NCBI RefSeq assembly: GCF_025151045.1
Contig: NZ_CP102285.1
Location: 3,286,001-3,350,000 of the forward strand
Reading direction: 5' to 3'
From: Parabacteroides johnsonii DSM 18315
GTDB lineage: Bacteria > Bacteroidota > Bacteroidia > Bacteroidales > Tannerellaceae
Length of the DNA: 64,000 nucleotides
A program made the translations under genes and the position numbers. Below, in pieces: positions 25,386-35,740 of the stretch; the stretch's first letter is position 1; the number at the start of each line of letters is the position of its first letter. Under the pieces are notes generated by a model. The model was not told the origin of the DNA. It did no database searches and was given only the letters and a program-made list of their open reading frames with translations.

Positions 25386-25495
25386 CTATAGCTTTTGCGG
25401 CAAAAGGCTATAGCTTTCTTGAAAAAAGACCATAGGTTTTCCAACGAAAGGTCATAGCCTGTTCCCGCGCTTGACGCGGGGACAAGGCCTATTCG
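25386..25495. repeat. 22-bp period array, CTATAGCTTT type
   Basis: Five 22-bp windows (starts 25386, 25408, 25430, 25452, 25474). Three begin CTATAG or CCATAG and end in AAAAGG, AAAAGA or GAAAGG; the last two form the hairpin GTTCCCGCG / CGCGGGGAC. The consensus matches the array at 8519-8606. It fills the gap between murG and the murC promoter and supplies the TAG stop codon of murG. Confidence 0.82.
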
Positions 25496-26595
25496 ATGAT
25501 CCTGACGATCTCGTCCACGATGCGTTCCGCGCTCTCATGGTGGGCCAGTGTCGCGATGTTGCGGCTCAAGGTACGGAGGCGTTCATCGTCGTGGATGATT
25601 TCGAGGGCTTTCGGGACCAATTGTTGTTCGGCATCTTTGTCGGCCACCATGATAGCAGCATCTTTACCCGCTAAAGCCAAGGCATTCTTCGTCTGATGAT
25701 CTTCTGCCACATTGGGAGAAGGGACCAGGATCACCGGTTTCTTCAACAGGCAAAGTTCGGAGATAGAGCTGGCTCCCGCACGAGAGATAATCAGATCGGC
25801 GGCCGCATATGCATAGTCCATGCGCGTGATAAAATCCGAACACCAGACCGGCATTCCCCTGTAAGCCTTCAGATGCTTTAAAGCCTCTTCATGATAGTAG
25901 CGTCCGGTTTGCCAGATCACTTGTACGTCGACATCCGAAGCGAAGAGCTTGTCTAAATCGCCCTGTATGCTGCGGTTGATCGTCCGGGCTCCCAAGCTGC
26001 CGCCCACCACCAGGATCGTCTTCTTATCCGGTGAAAGGCCGAAGAACTTCAAGGCTTCCTCACGTTTGCCCAACGCCTCTTCCAAATCCTGGCGGACCGG
26101 GTTGCCGGTCACGACGATGCGGTCGGCCGGAAAGAACTTCCCCATGCCTTCGTAGGCAACGCATATTTTGCTGGCTTTCTTTGCCAGAAGCTTATTCGTG
26201 ACACCCGCATAGGAATTCTGCTCCTGTATCAAGGTAGGGATTCCTAAAGAAGCGGCCATCCAAAGCGTCGGTCCGCTGGCATAACCGCCTACGCCTACGG
26301 CAATATCGGGTTTGAACTCGCGTATCGTCTTTTTGGCAAGCCGGAGGCTTTTGAGCAGACGGCCTACGACACGGATGTTATTAGCTAGGTGGGCACGGTC
26401 GAAGCCGCTTACCGGCAATCCCACGATACGATAACCGGCGGCAGGCACTTTCTCCATTTCCATCCGGTCATCAGCTCCCACAAACAGTATTTCCGCCTCC
26501 GGAAAACGTTTCCTGAAGGTATTGGCGATAGAGATAGCCGGGAAGATATGTCCTCCGGTTCCACCGCCGCTTATGATGATTCGGTACTGTTTCAT
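25489..26595 (-). CDS. murG: Lipid II synthase MurG
   Basis: A 368-residue GT28 glycosyltransferase that adds GlcNAc to lipid I on the inner face of the inner membrane. The glycine-rich loop is ISGGGTGGHIFPAISIA (8-24), the second loop is GVGGYASGPTLWMAASLGIP (about 102-121), and the donor-binding region is RAGASSISELCLLKKPVILV. It overlaps the end of ftsW by four bases (ATGA). The stop codon TAG falls at the border of a 22-bp period array. After it the operon is interrupted by that array and a new promoter box before murC. Confidence 0.97.
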   Translation of the reverse strand: MKQYRIIISGGGTGGHIFPAISIANTFRKRFPEAEILFVGADDRMEMEKVPAAGYRIVGLPVSGFDRAHLANNIRVVGRLLKSLRLAKKTIREFKPDIAVGVGGYASGPTLWMAASLGIPTLIQEQNSYAGVTNKLLAKKASKICVAYEGMGKFFPADRIVVTGNPVRQDLEEALGKREEALKFFGLSPDKKTILVVGGSLGARTINRSIQGDLDKLFASDVDVQVIWQTGRYYHEEALKHLKAYRGMPVWCSDFITRMDYAYAAADLIISRAGASSISELCLLKKPVILVPSPNVAEDHQTKNALALAGKDAAIMVADKDAEQQLVPKALEIIHDDERLRTLSRNIATLAHHESAERIVDEIVRIIE

Positions 26596-27944
26596 ATATT
26601 CTTTTCTGTTGTTGTTTCTTCTTTCAGCTCGGCTACGGCTTCGAGCGGGTTTATGTCACTGTCTACGTTTTCAACGGATGCCAGTCCGCTTTCAATCGGA
26701 TGCCCATCCGTATCCGGTTCGATGCCTACGGGATTTTCATCCGCCGCCGGTTCCTCTTCCTCCTCTTCATTTCCCATATTGGCTCCGAAGCGGCTCACAC
26801 TAAGGATAATCCCGATATAGGCACAAGAGATGACGGTCGACGTTCCGCCACGGCTGACCAACGGCAATGGCTGCCCCGTCACCGGTATGAGATCGACTGC
26901 GACTGCCATATTGGTCAATGCTTGGACAACAAGCATCAAGCCACATCCCAAAACAAGGAACTTGGGGAATAGTTTGTCGCATTTCCGGGCGATCATCCCC
27001 ACCCTGACAAGCAGGGCGATATAAAGGAAGAGGACGAAAGCTCCCCCAAAAACCATTCCCATCTCTTCTATAATAATAGCATAGATAAAGTCGGAATATG
27101 CCTGTGGCAGGAAGTCACGCTGCTGGCCGTGTCCGGGAAACTTGCCCCAAAGACCACCACGCGCAATGGCGATCTTGCCATGCACCACTTGGTAGTCATC
27201 TCCGTCAATATGGACAGCCTTGCCCGACTCTATCTTAACGGGAGGCGTACCGTCGACGAAGCGTTCAATACGCGCCCTCCAAGTATGTACACGCTCAGGC
27301 ATCCGCTTCATCACCGGCTCCGGAGCAAAATAGAGGAGCGACACCGCAAAGATCAGTATAAGTAACAAGCTCCCCCAAAACTTCAACAGACGAAGCAATG
27401 AGATCTGCCCGAAGAATGCCATCATCTGAATAACGGAGAAGAGCAGGATCGCCGTAGAGCCGTTTGTAAAGAAAATCAGGCCACAGATCACCAAGGCAGC
27501 TCCCTGTATCCACCAGAACATCTGCTTATCTGTAAACCAGTGGCGTTTGCTCAAGATGAAAGCGGTATACACCATCAATGTGATCTTGGCGATCTCGGAC
27601 GGCTGAAACGTCACGCCGATATTCATCCAACGAGGTTCGCCGTTTATTACCACCACCAATCCCGGTATCCTCGTCAACAAAAGGAGTAACAGAATGGCTG
27701 AAACCACAGCCCCTCCGGCAAGCAAGGCATACCAGCGGCAATGGATATTGTGCAAGAGCAAGACGAGCACACATCCTCCCAAGAGGAAGGTGGCATGATC
27801 TGCAATCGGCTCCCAATGCGTCGCGCTCTTGTAGGCAAGCGTGCTACTCGCGCTAAACACCTCTATTGCCGAAATCAGGCAAAGGAACATGAAGATGATC
27901 CAGATCACCAGGTCGCCTTTGAACAATTTACTTGCTAAATTCAT
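26592..27944 (-). CDS. ftsW: Lipid II polymerase FtsW
   Basis: A 450-residue SEDS-family membrane protein with about ten hydrophobic segments; it polymerises glycan strands at the septum together with FtsI. Family blocks: GEPRWMNIGVTFQPSEIAKI (with the catalytic-region Trp-Pro-Ser-Glu arrangement), GHGQQRDFLPQAYSDFIYAI and LVSRGGTSTVISCAYIGIIL. The C-terminus has an unusual cytoplasmic tail of about 60 residues after the last helix, strongly acidic (a run of Glu, then Asp-Glu-Pro rich). The tail is not part of the catalytic core. Start is 14 bp after the murD stop. Confidence 0.95.
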   Translation of the reverse strand: MNLASKLFKGDLVIWIIFMFLCLISAIEVFSASSTLAYKSATHWEPIADHATFLLGGCVLVLLLHNIHCRWYALLAGGAVVSAILLLLLLTRIPGLVVVINGEPRWMNIGVTFQPSEIAKITLMVYTAFILSKRHWFTDKQMFWWIQGAALVICGLIFFTNGSTAILLFSVIQMMAFFGQISLLRLLKFWGSLLLILIFAVSLLYFAPEPVMKRMPERVHTWRARIERFVDGTPPVKIESGKAVHIDGDDYQVVHGKIAIARGGLWGKFPGHGQQRDFLPQAYSDFIYAIIIEEMGMVFGGAFVLFLYIALLVRVGMIARKCDKLFPKFLVLGCGLMLVVQALTNMAVAVDLIPVTGQPLPLVSRGGTSTVISCAYIGIILSVSRFGANMGNEEEEEEPAADENPVGIEPDTDGHPIESGLASVENVDSDINPLEAVAELKEETTTEKNI

Positions 27945-27958
27945 CTCTCCGTTTTTCT

Positions 27959-29296
27959 TTACAGGTTACGCACACAGGCTTTGAACTGGTCGCCTCGATC
28001 CTCATAGCTTTTGAAGAGGTCGAAGCTGGCACAGCAAGGTGACAACAAGACGGTATCTCCCTTTTCAGCCAGTTTATACGCTTTCGACACCGCTTCTTCC
28101 ATCGAACGGGCATCTTCGATAACGGGCACCTTCCCGTCGAAGAAAGCGTGCAGCTTAGTATTGTCCACACCGAGAAATATCAGGGCGTGCACCTTTTTCT
28201 TCACCAGCTCTTCTATTTCGGAGTAATCATTTCCCTTATCCGTTCCGCCGAGTATCAGGACCAGCGGAGTGGTCATACTCTGCAAGGCGTACCAGCAGGA
28301 GTTTACATTCGTAGCTTTCGAGTCGTTGATATAATCGACTCCGCGCACACGTGCCACTTTCTCAAGGCGGTGCTCCACCCCGGTAAAGTCGCTCAGCGAA
28401 GCTCGCAGATTTTCATCATGGATATCCACCAGTTTGGATGCGATACCAGAAGCCAGCGAATTATACAGATTATGCGTTCCCGATAATGCTAATAAATCTT
28501 GTTCCATTGTAAACGTTCCGTTTGAGGTTTCAATTCTTATCTTTTTATCTTCCGTATAGCCCTTTACGCCAGCTTCGTGAGTTTCGGCGAACGGGTAGAG
28601 AGTTGCCTCGGGATGCCGTTTGGCAATTTCGCGGGCAATAATAGGATCGTCGTTCCAGAATATGAAAGCATCTTCGGCCGTCTGATTCTGGAGGATGCGG
28701 AATTTAGCATCCACATAGTTCTGCATCTCGTAGTTATAACGATCCAGATGATCGGGCGTTATATTCAATAAGATGGCGATGTCCGCCTTAAAGTCATACA
28801 TGTTGTCGAGCTGGAAACTACTCAGTTCGATCACGTAAACGGCGTGAGGATCTTCGGCCACCTGAAGGGCGAGGCTGTTCCCGACATTTCCGGCAAGCCC
28901 CACGTCCACTCCCGCCTGTCGGAGGATGTGGTAGGTCAGCATGGTCGTCGTCGTCTTGCCGTTACTCCCGGTGATACAGATCATCTTGGCGTCCGTATAC
29001 CGTCCGGCAAATTCTATTTCGGAGATGATAGGCGTACCCTTCTCCTTCAGTTTCTTTATAATGGGAGCCTTGTCGGGGATACCCGGGCTCTTGATAATTT
29101 CGTCGGCATTCAGGATGTCGGCTTCGGTATGCCGGCCCTCTTCCCAACGGATTTCGTGAGCATCCAGCATATCCTTATATTTGGGTTTGATAGACGAAAA
29201 ATCGGAAACGAACACATCGAGTCCTTTCGCCTTCGCCAGCACAGCGGCACCTGCGCCACTTTCACCACCCCCTAAGATAACAATCCTTTTCTTCAT
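27959..29296 (-). CDS. murD: UDP-N-acetylmuramoyl-L-alanine-D-glutamate ligase
   Basis: A 445-residue Mur ligase adding D-glutamate. It begins MKKRIVILGGGESGAGAAV; the ATP loop GSNGKTTTT is near residues 110-118 and the C-terminal domain has LILGGTDKGNDYSEIEELV and VLLSPCCASFDLFKSYEDRG. An in-frame ATG eight codons upstream would encode NKEIINQ, but those bases are a TTTATGA-type heptamer repeat, so the start is placed at 29296. The upstream array touches this start codon directly. Confidence 0.96.
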   Translation of the reverse strand: MKKRIVILGGGESGAGAAVLAKAKGLDVFVSDFSSIKPKYKDMLDAHEIRWEEGRHTEADILNADEIIKSPGIPDKAPIIKKLKEKGTPIISEIEFAGRYTDAKMICITGSNGKTTTTMLTYHILRQAGVDVGLAGNVGNSLALQVAEDPHAVYVIELSSFQLDNMYDFKADIAILLNITPDHLDRYNYEMQNYVDAKFRILQNQTAEDAFIFWNDDPIIAREIAKRHPEATLYPFAETHEAGVKGYTEDKKIRIETSNGTFTMEQDLLALSGTHNLYNSLASGIASKLVDIHDENLRASLSDFTGVEHRLEKVARVRGVDYINDSKATNVNSCWYALQSMTTPLVLILGGTDKGNDYSEIEELVKKKVHALIFLGVDNTKLHAFFDGKVPVIEDARSMEEAVSKAYKLAEKGDTVLLSPCCASFDLFKSYEDRGDQFKACVRNL

Positions 29297-29383
29297 TTGA
29301 TTTATGATTTCTTTATTCATTTATGATTTATAATTTATGATTTATGCGTCGATAATAAATCATAAATTATAAATCATAAATCA
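29297..29383. repeat. Inverted heptamer arrays (TTTATGA) between mraY and murD
   Basis: TTTATGA-type units at 29297-29345 face ATAAATC-type units at 29354-29383 with GCGTCGAT between them. Same sequence class as the arrays at 9189 and 43349. The array abuts the murD start and begins within three bases of the mraY stop. Confidence 0.88.
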
Positions 29384-29385
29384 CT

Positions 29386-30645
29386 TTATCTCATCTTTAA
29401 TGTCACAATCGTAACAACTGCCAGGATGATACCGATCAACCAGAAGCGGACCACGATCTTAGATTCGGGCACCACGTTAAACGGTTTCTGTATCAAAGCC
29501 TGTATTCCCGCATTACCGGGTTTCTGGAAATGATGATGGAGAGGAGCCATCTTGAAGATGCGTCGCCCTTCACCGTATTTCTTCTTCGTATATTTGAAAT
29601 AGAACGTCTGCATAAGAACGGAGAGATTCTCTACCAGGAAGATGCCACACAGGATCGGGATCAACAATTCCTTCCGGATAATGATTGCGAATACGGCGAT
29701 GATACCGCCCAGCGTCAAGCTACCCGTATCTCCCATAAACACTTGTGCCGGATAAGCGTTGTACCACAAGAATCCGACTGTCGCCCCGATAAAGGCAGCC
29801 GCAAATACCACCAGTTCTTCCGCTCCCGGAATGAACATGATATTCAGGAAGGAAGCAAACTCGAAGTGCGACGACATATATGCAAGGATTCCGAGCGCCA
29901 CCCCGATAATCGCCGAGCTTCCCGCCGCAAGTCCGTCCAGGCCGTCTGTCAGGTTCGCTCCGTTCGATACGGCCGTTACTACGAAGATCACCATCAGGAC
30001 GAAGACCAGCCAGGCGGCTTCCTCTTTATATTCGCCTGCCCAATTAACCAACTGGGCGTAATCGAAATTGTTGTTCTTCACAAACGGGATCGTCGTCTTG
30101 GTCGACTTCTTTTCAACCGTATGGAAGCGTACTTCCTCGATCACATTGTCATGCCGCACTTCCATATTCTCCTTGATCACCACATCCGGACTCATAAAAA
30201 GTACCAGGCCGACGATCAGCCCCAGACCGATCTGTCCGATGATCTTGAACTTGCCATGCATCCCTTCCTTGTTCTTCCGGAACACTTTGATATAGTCGTC
30301 GGCAAATCCCAATGCCCCTAACCAGATGGTCGTCACCAGCATCAGGATCACATAAATATTGGTCAGCTTCGCACAGAGCAAGGTCGGCACCACGATCGCA
30401 ATGATAATGATGATACCTCCCATCGTCGGCGTCCCTTTCTTACTCATCTGCCCTTCCAAACCGAGGTTACGCACCGTCTCGCCGATCTGCAATAGTTGCA
30501 GCTTGTCGATGATGCGACGTCCGATAGCCGTCGAGATGAACAATGACAGGATCAATACCAAAGCGGAACGGAATGATACATACTTGAACATACCGGCACC
30601 CGGGAAATCGAGCTGATCCAAATAATTAAACAAATAATACAACAT
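29386..30645 (-). CDS. mraY: Phospho-MurNAc-pentapeptide transferase
   Basis: A 419-residue polytopic membrane enzyme that makes lipid I from UDP-MurNAc-pentapeptide and undecaprenyl phosphate. Catalytic signatures: [20 protein letters not shown] (with Asp-Asp), [20 protein letters not shown] and the [18 protein letters not shown] block; the C-terminal [10 protein letters not shown] motif is present. The loop near residues 150-215 is longer than in E. coli MraY (360 residues), as is usual in Bacteroidetes. Confidence 0.97.
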   Translation of the reverse strand: MLYYLFNYLDQLDFPGAGMFKYVSFRSALVLILSLFISTAIGRRIIDKLQLLQIGETVRNLGLEGQMSKKGTPTMGGIIIIIAIVVPTLLCAKLTNIYVILMLVTTIWLGALGFADDYIKVFRKNKEGMHGKFKIIGQIGLGLIVGLVLFMSPDVVIKENMEVRHDNVIEEVRFHTVEKKSTKTTIPFVKNNNFDYAQLVNWAGEYKEEAAWLVFVLMVIFVVTAVSNGANLTDGLDGLAAGSSAIIGVALGILAYMSSHFEFASFLNIMFIPGAEELVVFAAAFIGATVGFLWYNAYPAQVFMGDTGSLTLGGIIAVFAIIIRKELLIPILCGIFLVENLSVLMQTFYFKYTKKKYGEGRRIFKMAPLHHHFQKPGNAGIQALIQKPFNVVPESKIVVRFWLIGIILAVVTIVTLKMR

Positions 30646-30661
30646 AAAAAACTTCGTTTTT

Positions 30662-30743
30662 CAGTTGAAAGTCGAGAGTTGAAAATTGAAAGTTATGTTC
30701 AGCAGCATTTAACTTTCAACTTTCACCTTTCACCTTTCAACTC
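30662..30743. repeat. Inverted heptamer arrays (AACTTTC) between murE and mraY
   Basis: GTTGAAA-type units at 30662-30694 face AACTTTC/ACCTTTC-type units at 30711-30743. The right-hand array contains the TGA stop codon of murE. Confidence 0.88.
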
Positions 30744-32209
30744 TTAAATATTTCTTTTAACTGTTCCCGGTCGTCAAAATGGTGCTTTACGCCTTTTACT
30801 TCCTGGTAATCTTCATGGCCTTTGCCGGCAACCAAGATCACATCGCCTTTCCTGGCCAGCATAGTGGCCGTTTTGATCGCCTGCGCACGATCTGTAATAC
30901 AGAGTGTACGTTCCATATCGGCTGCATTCAGGCCGGCCACCATATCTTTAATGATCTCATCCGGTTCCTCGAAACGGGGATTGTCGGAGGTCAGGATCAG
31001 CTGGTCGCTCAACTTGGCCGCTTCCTTCGCCATGATCGGGCGCTTTCCTTTGTCGCGGTTGCCGCCACAGCCTACGACTGTGATCACACGGCCGTTGCCG
31101 TCCAACACCTCATGAATGCCGCTCAACACGTTCGTCAATGCATCAGGCGTATGGGCATAATCCACGATTGCCGTATATCCCAACGGAGACTGGATCGTCT
31201 GGAAACGACCGGAAACCGAATGCAGATCGCTCAACACGACCAACACTTCTTCCGGGTCCTTGCCCAACGAGACAGCCGCCCCATACACTGCCAACAAGTT
31301 ATAGGCATTGAAACGACCGACAAAACGTGTCATCACCTCACGACCGTTAACCAGCATTTCGGTTCCTTCGAAATGGGATTCCAAGATCTTTCCTTTGAAA
31401 TCTGCCAACGTACGCAGCGAATAAGTCAGCTTCTTAGCAGCCGTATTCTGTAGCATGACAAGGCCGGATTTATCATCCGCATTCGTAAGTGCGAAAGCCG
31501 AAGCAGGCAGATCATCGAAAAATTTCTTCTTGGCTTTCAAGTAATTCTCGACTGTCTTATGATAATCCAGGTGATCACGCGTCAGATTGGTAAAGATGCC
31601 CCCGTTGAAGGACAAACCACTGATACGCTTCTGGTCGATCGAATGCGAACTAACCTCCATAAAGGCATACTCGCAACCGGCATCCACCATCCGGGCCATC
31701 AGGTTATGGAGGGTGACAGGGTCAGGCGTCGTATGGTCGGTCGGAATCGCCTCGCCATCGATATAGTTGCAGACGGTAGAGAGCAGCCCCACTTTATGCC
31801 CCATCTTCCGGAACATCTCGTACAGGAGCGTCGCAATCGTTGTCTTTCCGTTTGTTCCGGTCACTCCCACCAGTATCAGGTTGTCCGAAGGATTCTCATA
31901 CCAAGCGGAAAGCGATTTACCTAAAGCATCCGCCGAATCTTTCACCCGGATGAAAACCGGTTTGCTTTCGGATACCTGCATATTTTCATCCGGAAGGACA
32001 GGGATTTCCTCGCAGACGATTGCGGCAGCACCTTTTTCGATCGCACTTTGGATATAAGCATGACCGTCTACGGCAGTACCCCGAACCGCTACAAACAAAA
32101 AGCCTTTTTCCACTTTACGGGAATCAGACTGGATGCCTGAGATCTCCACGTCGGCGTTTCCGACAACCTCAAGCACTTCCAACGGATGAATAAGTTCTTT
32201 TAGTTCCAT
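30737..32209 (-). CDS. murE: UDP-MurNAc-tripeptide synthetase (diaminopimelate adding)
   Basis: A 490-residue Mur ligase. The ATP loop is [15 protein letters not shown], with GTNGKTT at residues 118-124; [16 protein letters not shown] and [17 protein letters not shown] follow. The motif [12 protein letters not shown] contains the Asp-Asn-Pro-Arg set that in MurE marks use of meso-diaminopimelate. It starts four bases after the ftsI stop. The last residue and stop codon fall within a heptamer repeat array. Confidence 0.97.
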   Translation of the reverse strand: MELKELIHPLEVLEVVGNADVEISGIQSDSRKVEKGFLFVAVRGTAVDGHAYIQSAIEKGAAAIVCEEIPVLPDENMQVSESKPVFIRVKDSADALGKSLSAWYENPSDNLILVGVTGTNGKTTIATLLYEMFRKMGHKVGLLSTVCNYIDGEAIPTDHTTPDPVTLHNLMARMVDAGCEYAFMEVSSHSIDQKRISGLSFNGGIFTNLTRDHLDYHKTVENYLKAKKKFFDDLPASAFALTNADDKSGLVMLQNTAAKKLTYSLRTLADFKGKILESHFEGTEMLVNGREVMTRFVGRFNAYNLLAVYGAAVSLGKDPEEVLVVLSDLHSVSGRFQTIQSPLGYTAIVDYAHTPDALTNVLSGIHEVLDGNGRVITVVGCGGNRDKGKRPIMAKEAAKLSDQLILTSDNPRFEEPDEIIKDMVAGLNAADMERTLCITDRAQAIKTATMLARKGDVILVAGKGHEDYQEVKGVKHHFDDREQLKEIFKS

Positions 32210-32212
32210 AGC

Positions 32213-34414
32213 CTATTTTAATGTTAATGAAACGGTTTGTCCTTTCGAAACTCGCGAACCGGGAGATATGGATTGAGAAGATACACGCCCCATACCATTC
32301 AACGACGCTTGTAATCCGACGCTTTCCAGCAAATAAACGGCATCTTTCGCTCCCATGCCGACTACGTTCGGCACCAATCCTTCGCGGATAGGGATATCTT
32401 TCAGTTTCACATCTTCCCTGCCGTCTTCACGCTTAGCCGTCACCCATTTGGTTTCGATACTATCGTTATCGGCCTCTATATCGAGTTTGTTCAAAACATA
32501 TTCCAACGCATCCCGTTCACCTGCTTTCGGTTGCGGCAACATTACAGCCAGTGAGTCCTTCTCCATGTCGCGGATATCAAAAGACATATGGCTGGCATAT
32601 ACCTTCTCGGCTATCGCCTTCACTACACCACCAGACATCGTACCACCCGAAGGATAGCCGTTGCGCGGCTGACGGATCACGACAATACAGGAATATTTCG
32701 GTTCGTCGGCAGGGAAATAGCCGCAGAAGGCAACTTGGTGCCCTGCCTGCCGGTAAACACCTCCCGAAGCGATCTGAGCCGTACCGGTCTTGCCGGCAAT
32801 ACGGACAAAGTCGGAATGGACAGCCTTACCGGTACCTTTCTCCACGACTCCTAACAACATATCCTTTATCATATTGAGCGTACGTTCCGAGCAGATGGAT
32901 TCCCGCACCACTTCGGTAGAGAAGCTCTGCACGGTCTTGCCGTTGTGCAAGATTTCTTTCGTAAAGATCGGACGCACCATCTTCCCGTTATTGGCAATCG
33001 CATTATAGAAAGCAAGCGTATAGATCGGCGGAATCTGGGTTTCATATCCGAAAGACATCCAAGGTAAAGCTGTCTTCGACCAGTAACGTACCGTGTCGTC
33101 CGGTCGGCGGATTTTAGCACGACCGGCTCCGGGAATTTCCAGACGCAGGTCTTCGTTCAAACCAATGCGGTAAAGTCCTTCCACAAACTTAGTCGGATTC
33201 TTTTCGTATCCTTTCAGGACCGTCTTGGCAACCCCGATATTAGACGAATACCAAATAGCCTGTTCCACCGAGATACGACCATAACCGCCTTTATTATTAT
33301 TATGGTCCGTCATACGGGCCCCTTTATACATATAGATACCGTTGCCAACATCGACCGTATCGCCGGGCTGGCAGACACCGTCTTCAAGCGCAACCATGAT
33401 AGATGCGACCTTAAAGGTCGAACCGGGTTCCGTTTCATCCGCTACGGCATGGTTGGTGTCCTCGCCGTAGACGCCTTCACGGATACGTCCCATGTTGGTA
33501 ATCGCCTTCACCTCACCTGTCGCAACTTCCATTACGACAGCCGTACCCGATGCGGCATCGATCTTTTTCAACATGTCGAGCAACGACTTCTCTGCTATAT
33601 CCTGGATATTGATGTCGATTGTCGTACGGATATCCATTCCTTCCACCGGTTCCACTTCCACGACATTCGTCCACCCTCCACCGAGACGTCGCACGGAATT
33701 CAAGCCGGCTACACCGTGAAGCAAAGTATCGTATTGCAATTCCAGCCCATTCTTTCCCTTGGTCAGTCCCGTTTTAGGATCGATATCACGGAACGTGTCT
33801 CCGATCGTACGGGAGGCCAATGTGCCAAACGGCTTTTGGCGTTCAACCATTTCCCGTGTATAGAAACCACTCTTGAACACTCCTAACCGGAGGAAAGGGA
33901 ATTTCTTGATTTCCTTCAAATCCGAATAGGACACCTTATCCCGGCAAATCGGGAACTGGCGGCTCTTTTTTTTCGCATTCAAACCACTTAACAGATATTT
34001 CTTATAACCGGCCGGTGTACGGTCTTTCAACTTACGGGAGAGGTAGACAGAAAGCGAGTCGACCCCGTTGTGCTTACTATACAAGAATGTATCCAAACTG
34101 CTCCATTTCTTTGTCTTATTTGAATAGCAATCGGCTGCGAAATCTATGTAAAGGTAATAGCAAGGAACACTGGTCGCCATCAGCTTGCCATCAGCAGAAA
34201 AGATGTTTCCCCGGCTGGGATAGACCAAACGGTCCGGCCGTTTTTGTATCGAATCAAGATGCAACCAATAGTCTCTCTCGACAAAAGCGGTTTGGGAAGC
34301 TCGTATCAACACGCTACCTGCTACACATACGAGCAGGAACACGATGAAGAAGTAACAGAATATAATCCGGTTACTCTTAGGAGCAAATTCTTTTGGTTCG
34401 ATATCTTCAGCCAT
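32213..34414 (-). CDS. ftsI: Septal transpeptidase FtsI (class B PBP) with PASTA domain
   Basis: A 733-residue class B penicillin-binding protein that cross-links septal peptidoglycan. One transmembrane helix (about 17-38), a dimerisation region (about 60-240) and a transpeptidase domain with the catalytic set Ser332-Thr-Phe-Lys335, Ser390-Ser-Asn392 and Lys542-Thr-Gly. A C-terminal PASTA domain (about 675-733) has GLVPNVVGMGAKDAVYLLES and ends in KGQTVSLTLK. A PASTA domain on the septal enzyme is uncommon in E. coli-type FtsI but usual in Bacteroidetes. It starts three bases after the ftsL-like gene. Confidence 0.96.
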   Translation of the reverse strand: MAEDIEPKEFAPKSNRIIFCYFFIVFLLVCVAGSVLIRASQTAFVERDYWLHLDSIQKRPDRLVYPSRGNIFSADGKLMATSVPCYYLYIDFAADCYSNKTKKWSSLDTFLYSKHNGVDSLSVYLSRKLKDRTPAGYKKYLLSGLNAKKKSRQFPICRDKVSYSDLKEIKKFPFLRLGVFKSGFYTREMVERQKPFGTLASRTIGDTFRDIDPKTGLTKGKNGLELQYDTLLHGVAGLNSVRRLGGGWTNVVEVEPVEGMDIRTTIDINIQDIAEKSLLDMLKKIDAASGTAVVMEVATGEVKAITNMGRIREGVYGEDTNHAVADETEPGSTFKVASIMVALEDGVCQPGDTVDVGNGIYMYKGARMTDHNNNKGGYGRISVEQAIWYSSNIGVAKTVLKGYEKNPTKFVEGLYRIGLNEDLRLEIPGAGRAKIRRPDDTVRYWSKTALPWMSFGYETQIPPIYTLAFYNAIANNGKMVRPIFTKEILHNGKTVQSFSTEVVRESICSERTLNMIKDMLLGVVEKGTGKAVHSDFVRIAGKTGTAQIASGGVYRQAGHQVAFCGYFPADEPKYSCIVVIRQPRNGYPSGGTMSGGVVKAIAEKVYASHMSFDIRDMEKDSLAVMLPQPKAGERDALEYVLNKLDIEADNDSIETKWVTAKREDGREDVKLKDIPIREGLVPNVVGMGAKDAVYLLESVGLQASLNGMGRVSSQSISPGSRVSKGQTVSLTLK

Positions 34415-34416
34415 CT

Positions 34417-34767
34417 TTACCTATACAATTCATACGGCGGATTCTTCGCCGCTTCCAATTCTATACCCTGTTCTTCTATCAATAGTTCGATCTGCGACTG
34501 GCGGCTGTTGCCCGTCAATTCCGAAGAAATGGACAACGCCTCGAATCGTACATCGCGCAATTGTTGTTGCAGACGATCGATCTCACGTAGCCGTTGCATA
34601 CAGACATATCGGTTACCGATAAAAATAAATATCAGCATAACGACAAGAACAATCATCTTCGTATGTTTGACGATGAAATCTTCTTTCAAGATCCCACCGC
34701 CCAATATATACAAAAAAGAGAAACGGTTCTCCTTCTTCTTTTTCTTCTGTTTCGTGTCCACAGCCAT
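34417..34767 (-). CDS. FtsL-like division protein
   Basis: A 116-residue bitopic protein with a highly basic N-terminus (MAVDTKQKKKKKENRFS), one transmembrane helix (MIVLVVMLIFIFIGNRYVC) and a short periplasmic coiled coil (LREIDRLQQQLRDVRFEALS). The position between rsmH and ftsI, size and layout match FtsL, a partner of the FtsQ/FtsB complex. The open frame extends 19 codons upstream, but those codons are a heptamer repeat overlapping rsmH, so the start is placed at 34767. Confidence 0.85.
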   Translation of the reverse strand: MAVDTKQKKKKKENRFSFLYILGGGILKEDFIVKHTKMIVLVVMLIFIFIGNRYVCMQRLREIDRLQQQLRDVRFEALSISSELTGNSRQSQIELLIEEQGIELEAAKNPPYELYR

Positions 34768-34774
34768 ACTTTTT

Positions 34775-34807
34775 AGTTGAAAGTTGAGAGTTGAGAGTTG
34801 AAAGTTA
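34775..34807. repeat. Single heptamer array (AACTTTC) between rsmH and ftsL
   Basis: About four and a half units (GTTGAAA, GTTGAGA, GTTGAGA, GTTGAAA) in one orientation only. It begins at the rsmH stop codon and ends seven bases before the ftsL-like start. Confidence 0.88.
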
Positions 34808-35740
34808 TTAGACTTTATGTTCATTATTCAACTCCGCAATTCTTAATTTTGCACTCCGGGAGCGGGGATTCCGTTCGATCTCCTCGCCCGACGGGACAAT
34901 CACCTTATTGTTTACCAGACGGAACGGAGATTTGATATTCCCAAAAAAGTCCTGCTCCGCCTTCCCTTCAAAGTTACCCGTCTTCAGGAAATTCTTCACC
35001 AACCGGTCTTCTAAAGAATGGTAAGTGATAACAACCAGACGACCACCGGGCTTCAACACTTGCAGCGTTTGTTGCAACATCTCGCGCAAAGCACGCATTT
35101 CATCATTCACCTCGATACGCAAGGCCTGAAATACCTGAGCCAGGAATTTCTTTTCCTTATCTTTTCCCGTAAAAGGCTTTATCACTTCCAAAAAGTCGGC
35201 GATCGTTTCTATCTTCTTTATTTCGCGGCTACGTACCAGCACGGATGCCAGTTTGCGTGCCACTTTCAATTCTCCGTAAAGATAAAACAAGTCGGCTAAC
35301 TGCTCTTCCGTATATGTATTAACAATATCCGCAGCAGTTTGTCCTGCCCGGGTATTCATTCTCATATCCAACGCCCCGTCGAAACGGAAAGAAAACCCAC
35401 GATCCTTGTCATCAAAATGATGGGAAGAAACGCCCAAATCTGCCAACAGTCCATCGACCTCACCAGCAACACCATGATAGCGCATGAAGTTATATAAATA
35501 ACGAAAATTACTGCGGACAAATACAAAACGGGAATCCGCCGGAATGTTTTTCTCAGCATCGGCATCCTGATCAAATCCATAAAGTGTCCCTTCGTTATCC
35601 AGCCGGTTCAAGATTTCACGTGAATGTCCTCCACCTCCAAAGGTGACATCGACATACACACCGGAAGGTTGAATGCCCAGTCCCTCCAAACTTTCATGAA
35701 GCATTACCGGCACATGATAACAGACTTCTTTTTCTTCCAT
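34808..35740 (-). CDS. rsmH: 16S rRNA (cytosine-1402 N4) methyltransferase
   Basis: A 310-residue SAM-dependent methyltransferase (MraW) that modifies C1402 of 16S rRNA in the P site. The SAM-binding loop is YVDVTFGGGGHSREIL; ADLGVSSHHFDDKDRGFSFR, MRMNTRAGQTAADIVNTY and VITYHSLEDRLVKNFL are the other family blocks. It is the first gene of the division cluster here. In most Bacteroidales mraZ precedes it, but no mraZ is present upstream. Confidence 0.97.
   Translation of the reverse strand: MEEKEVCYHVPVMLHESLEGLGIQPSGVYVDVTFGGGGHSREILNRLDNEGTLYGFDQDADAEKNIPADSRFVFVRSNFRYLYNFMRYHGVAGEVDGLLADLGVSSHHFDDKDRGFSFRFDGALDMRMNTRAGQTAADIVNTYTEEQLADLFYLYGELKVARKLASVLVRSREIKKIETIADFLEVIKPFTGKDKEKKFLAQVFQALRIEVNDEMRALREMLQQTLQVLKPGGRLVVITYHSLEDRLVKNFLKTGNFEGKAEQDFFGNIKSPFRLVNNKVIVPSGEEIERNPRSRSAKLRIAELNNEHKV

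Noticed and set aside
34768-34824. Extension of the FtsL-like protein by 19 codons
   Set aside because: Encoded by a heptamer array that overlaps rsmH; the shorter start gives a normal basic N-terminus.
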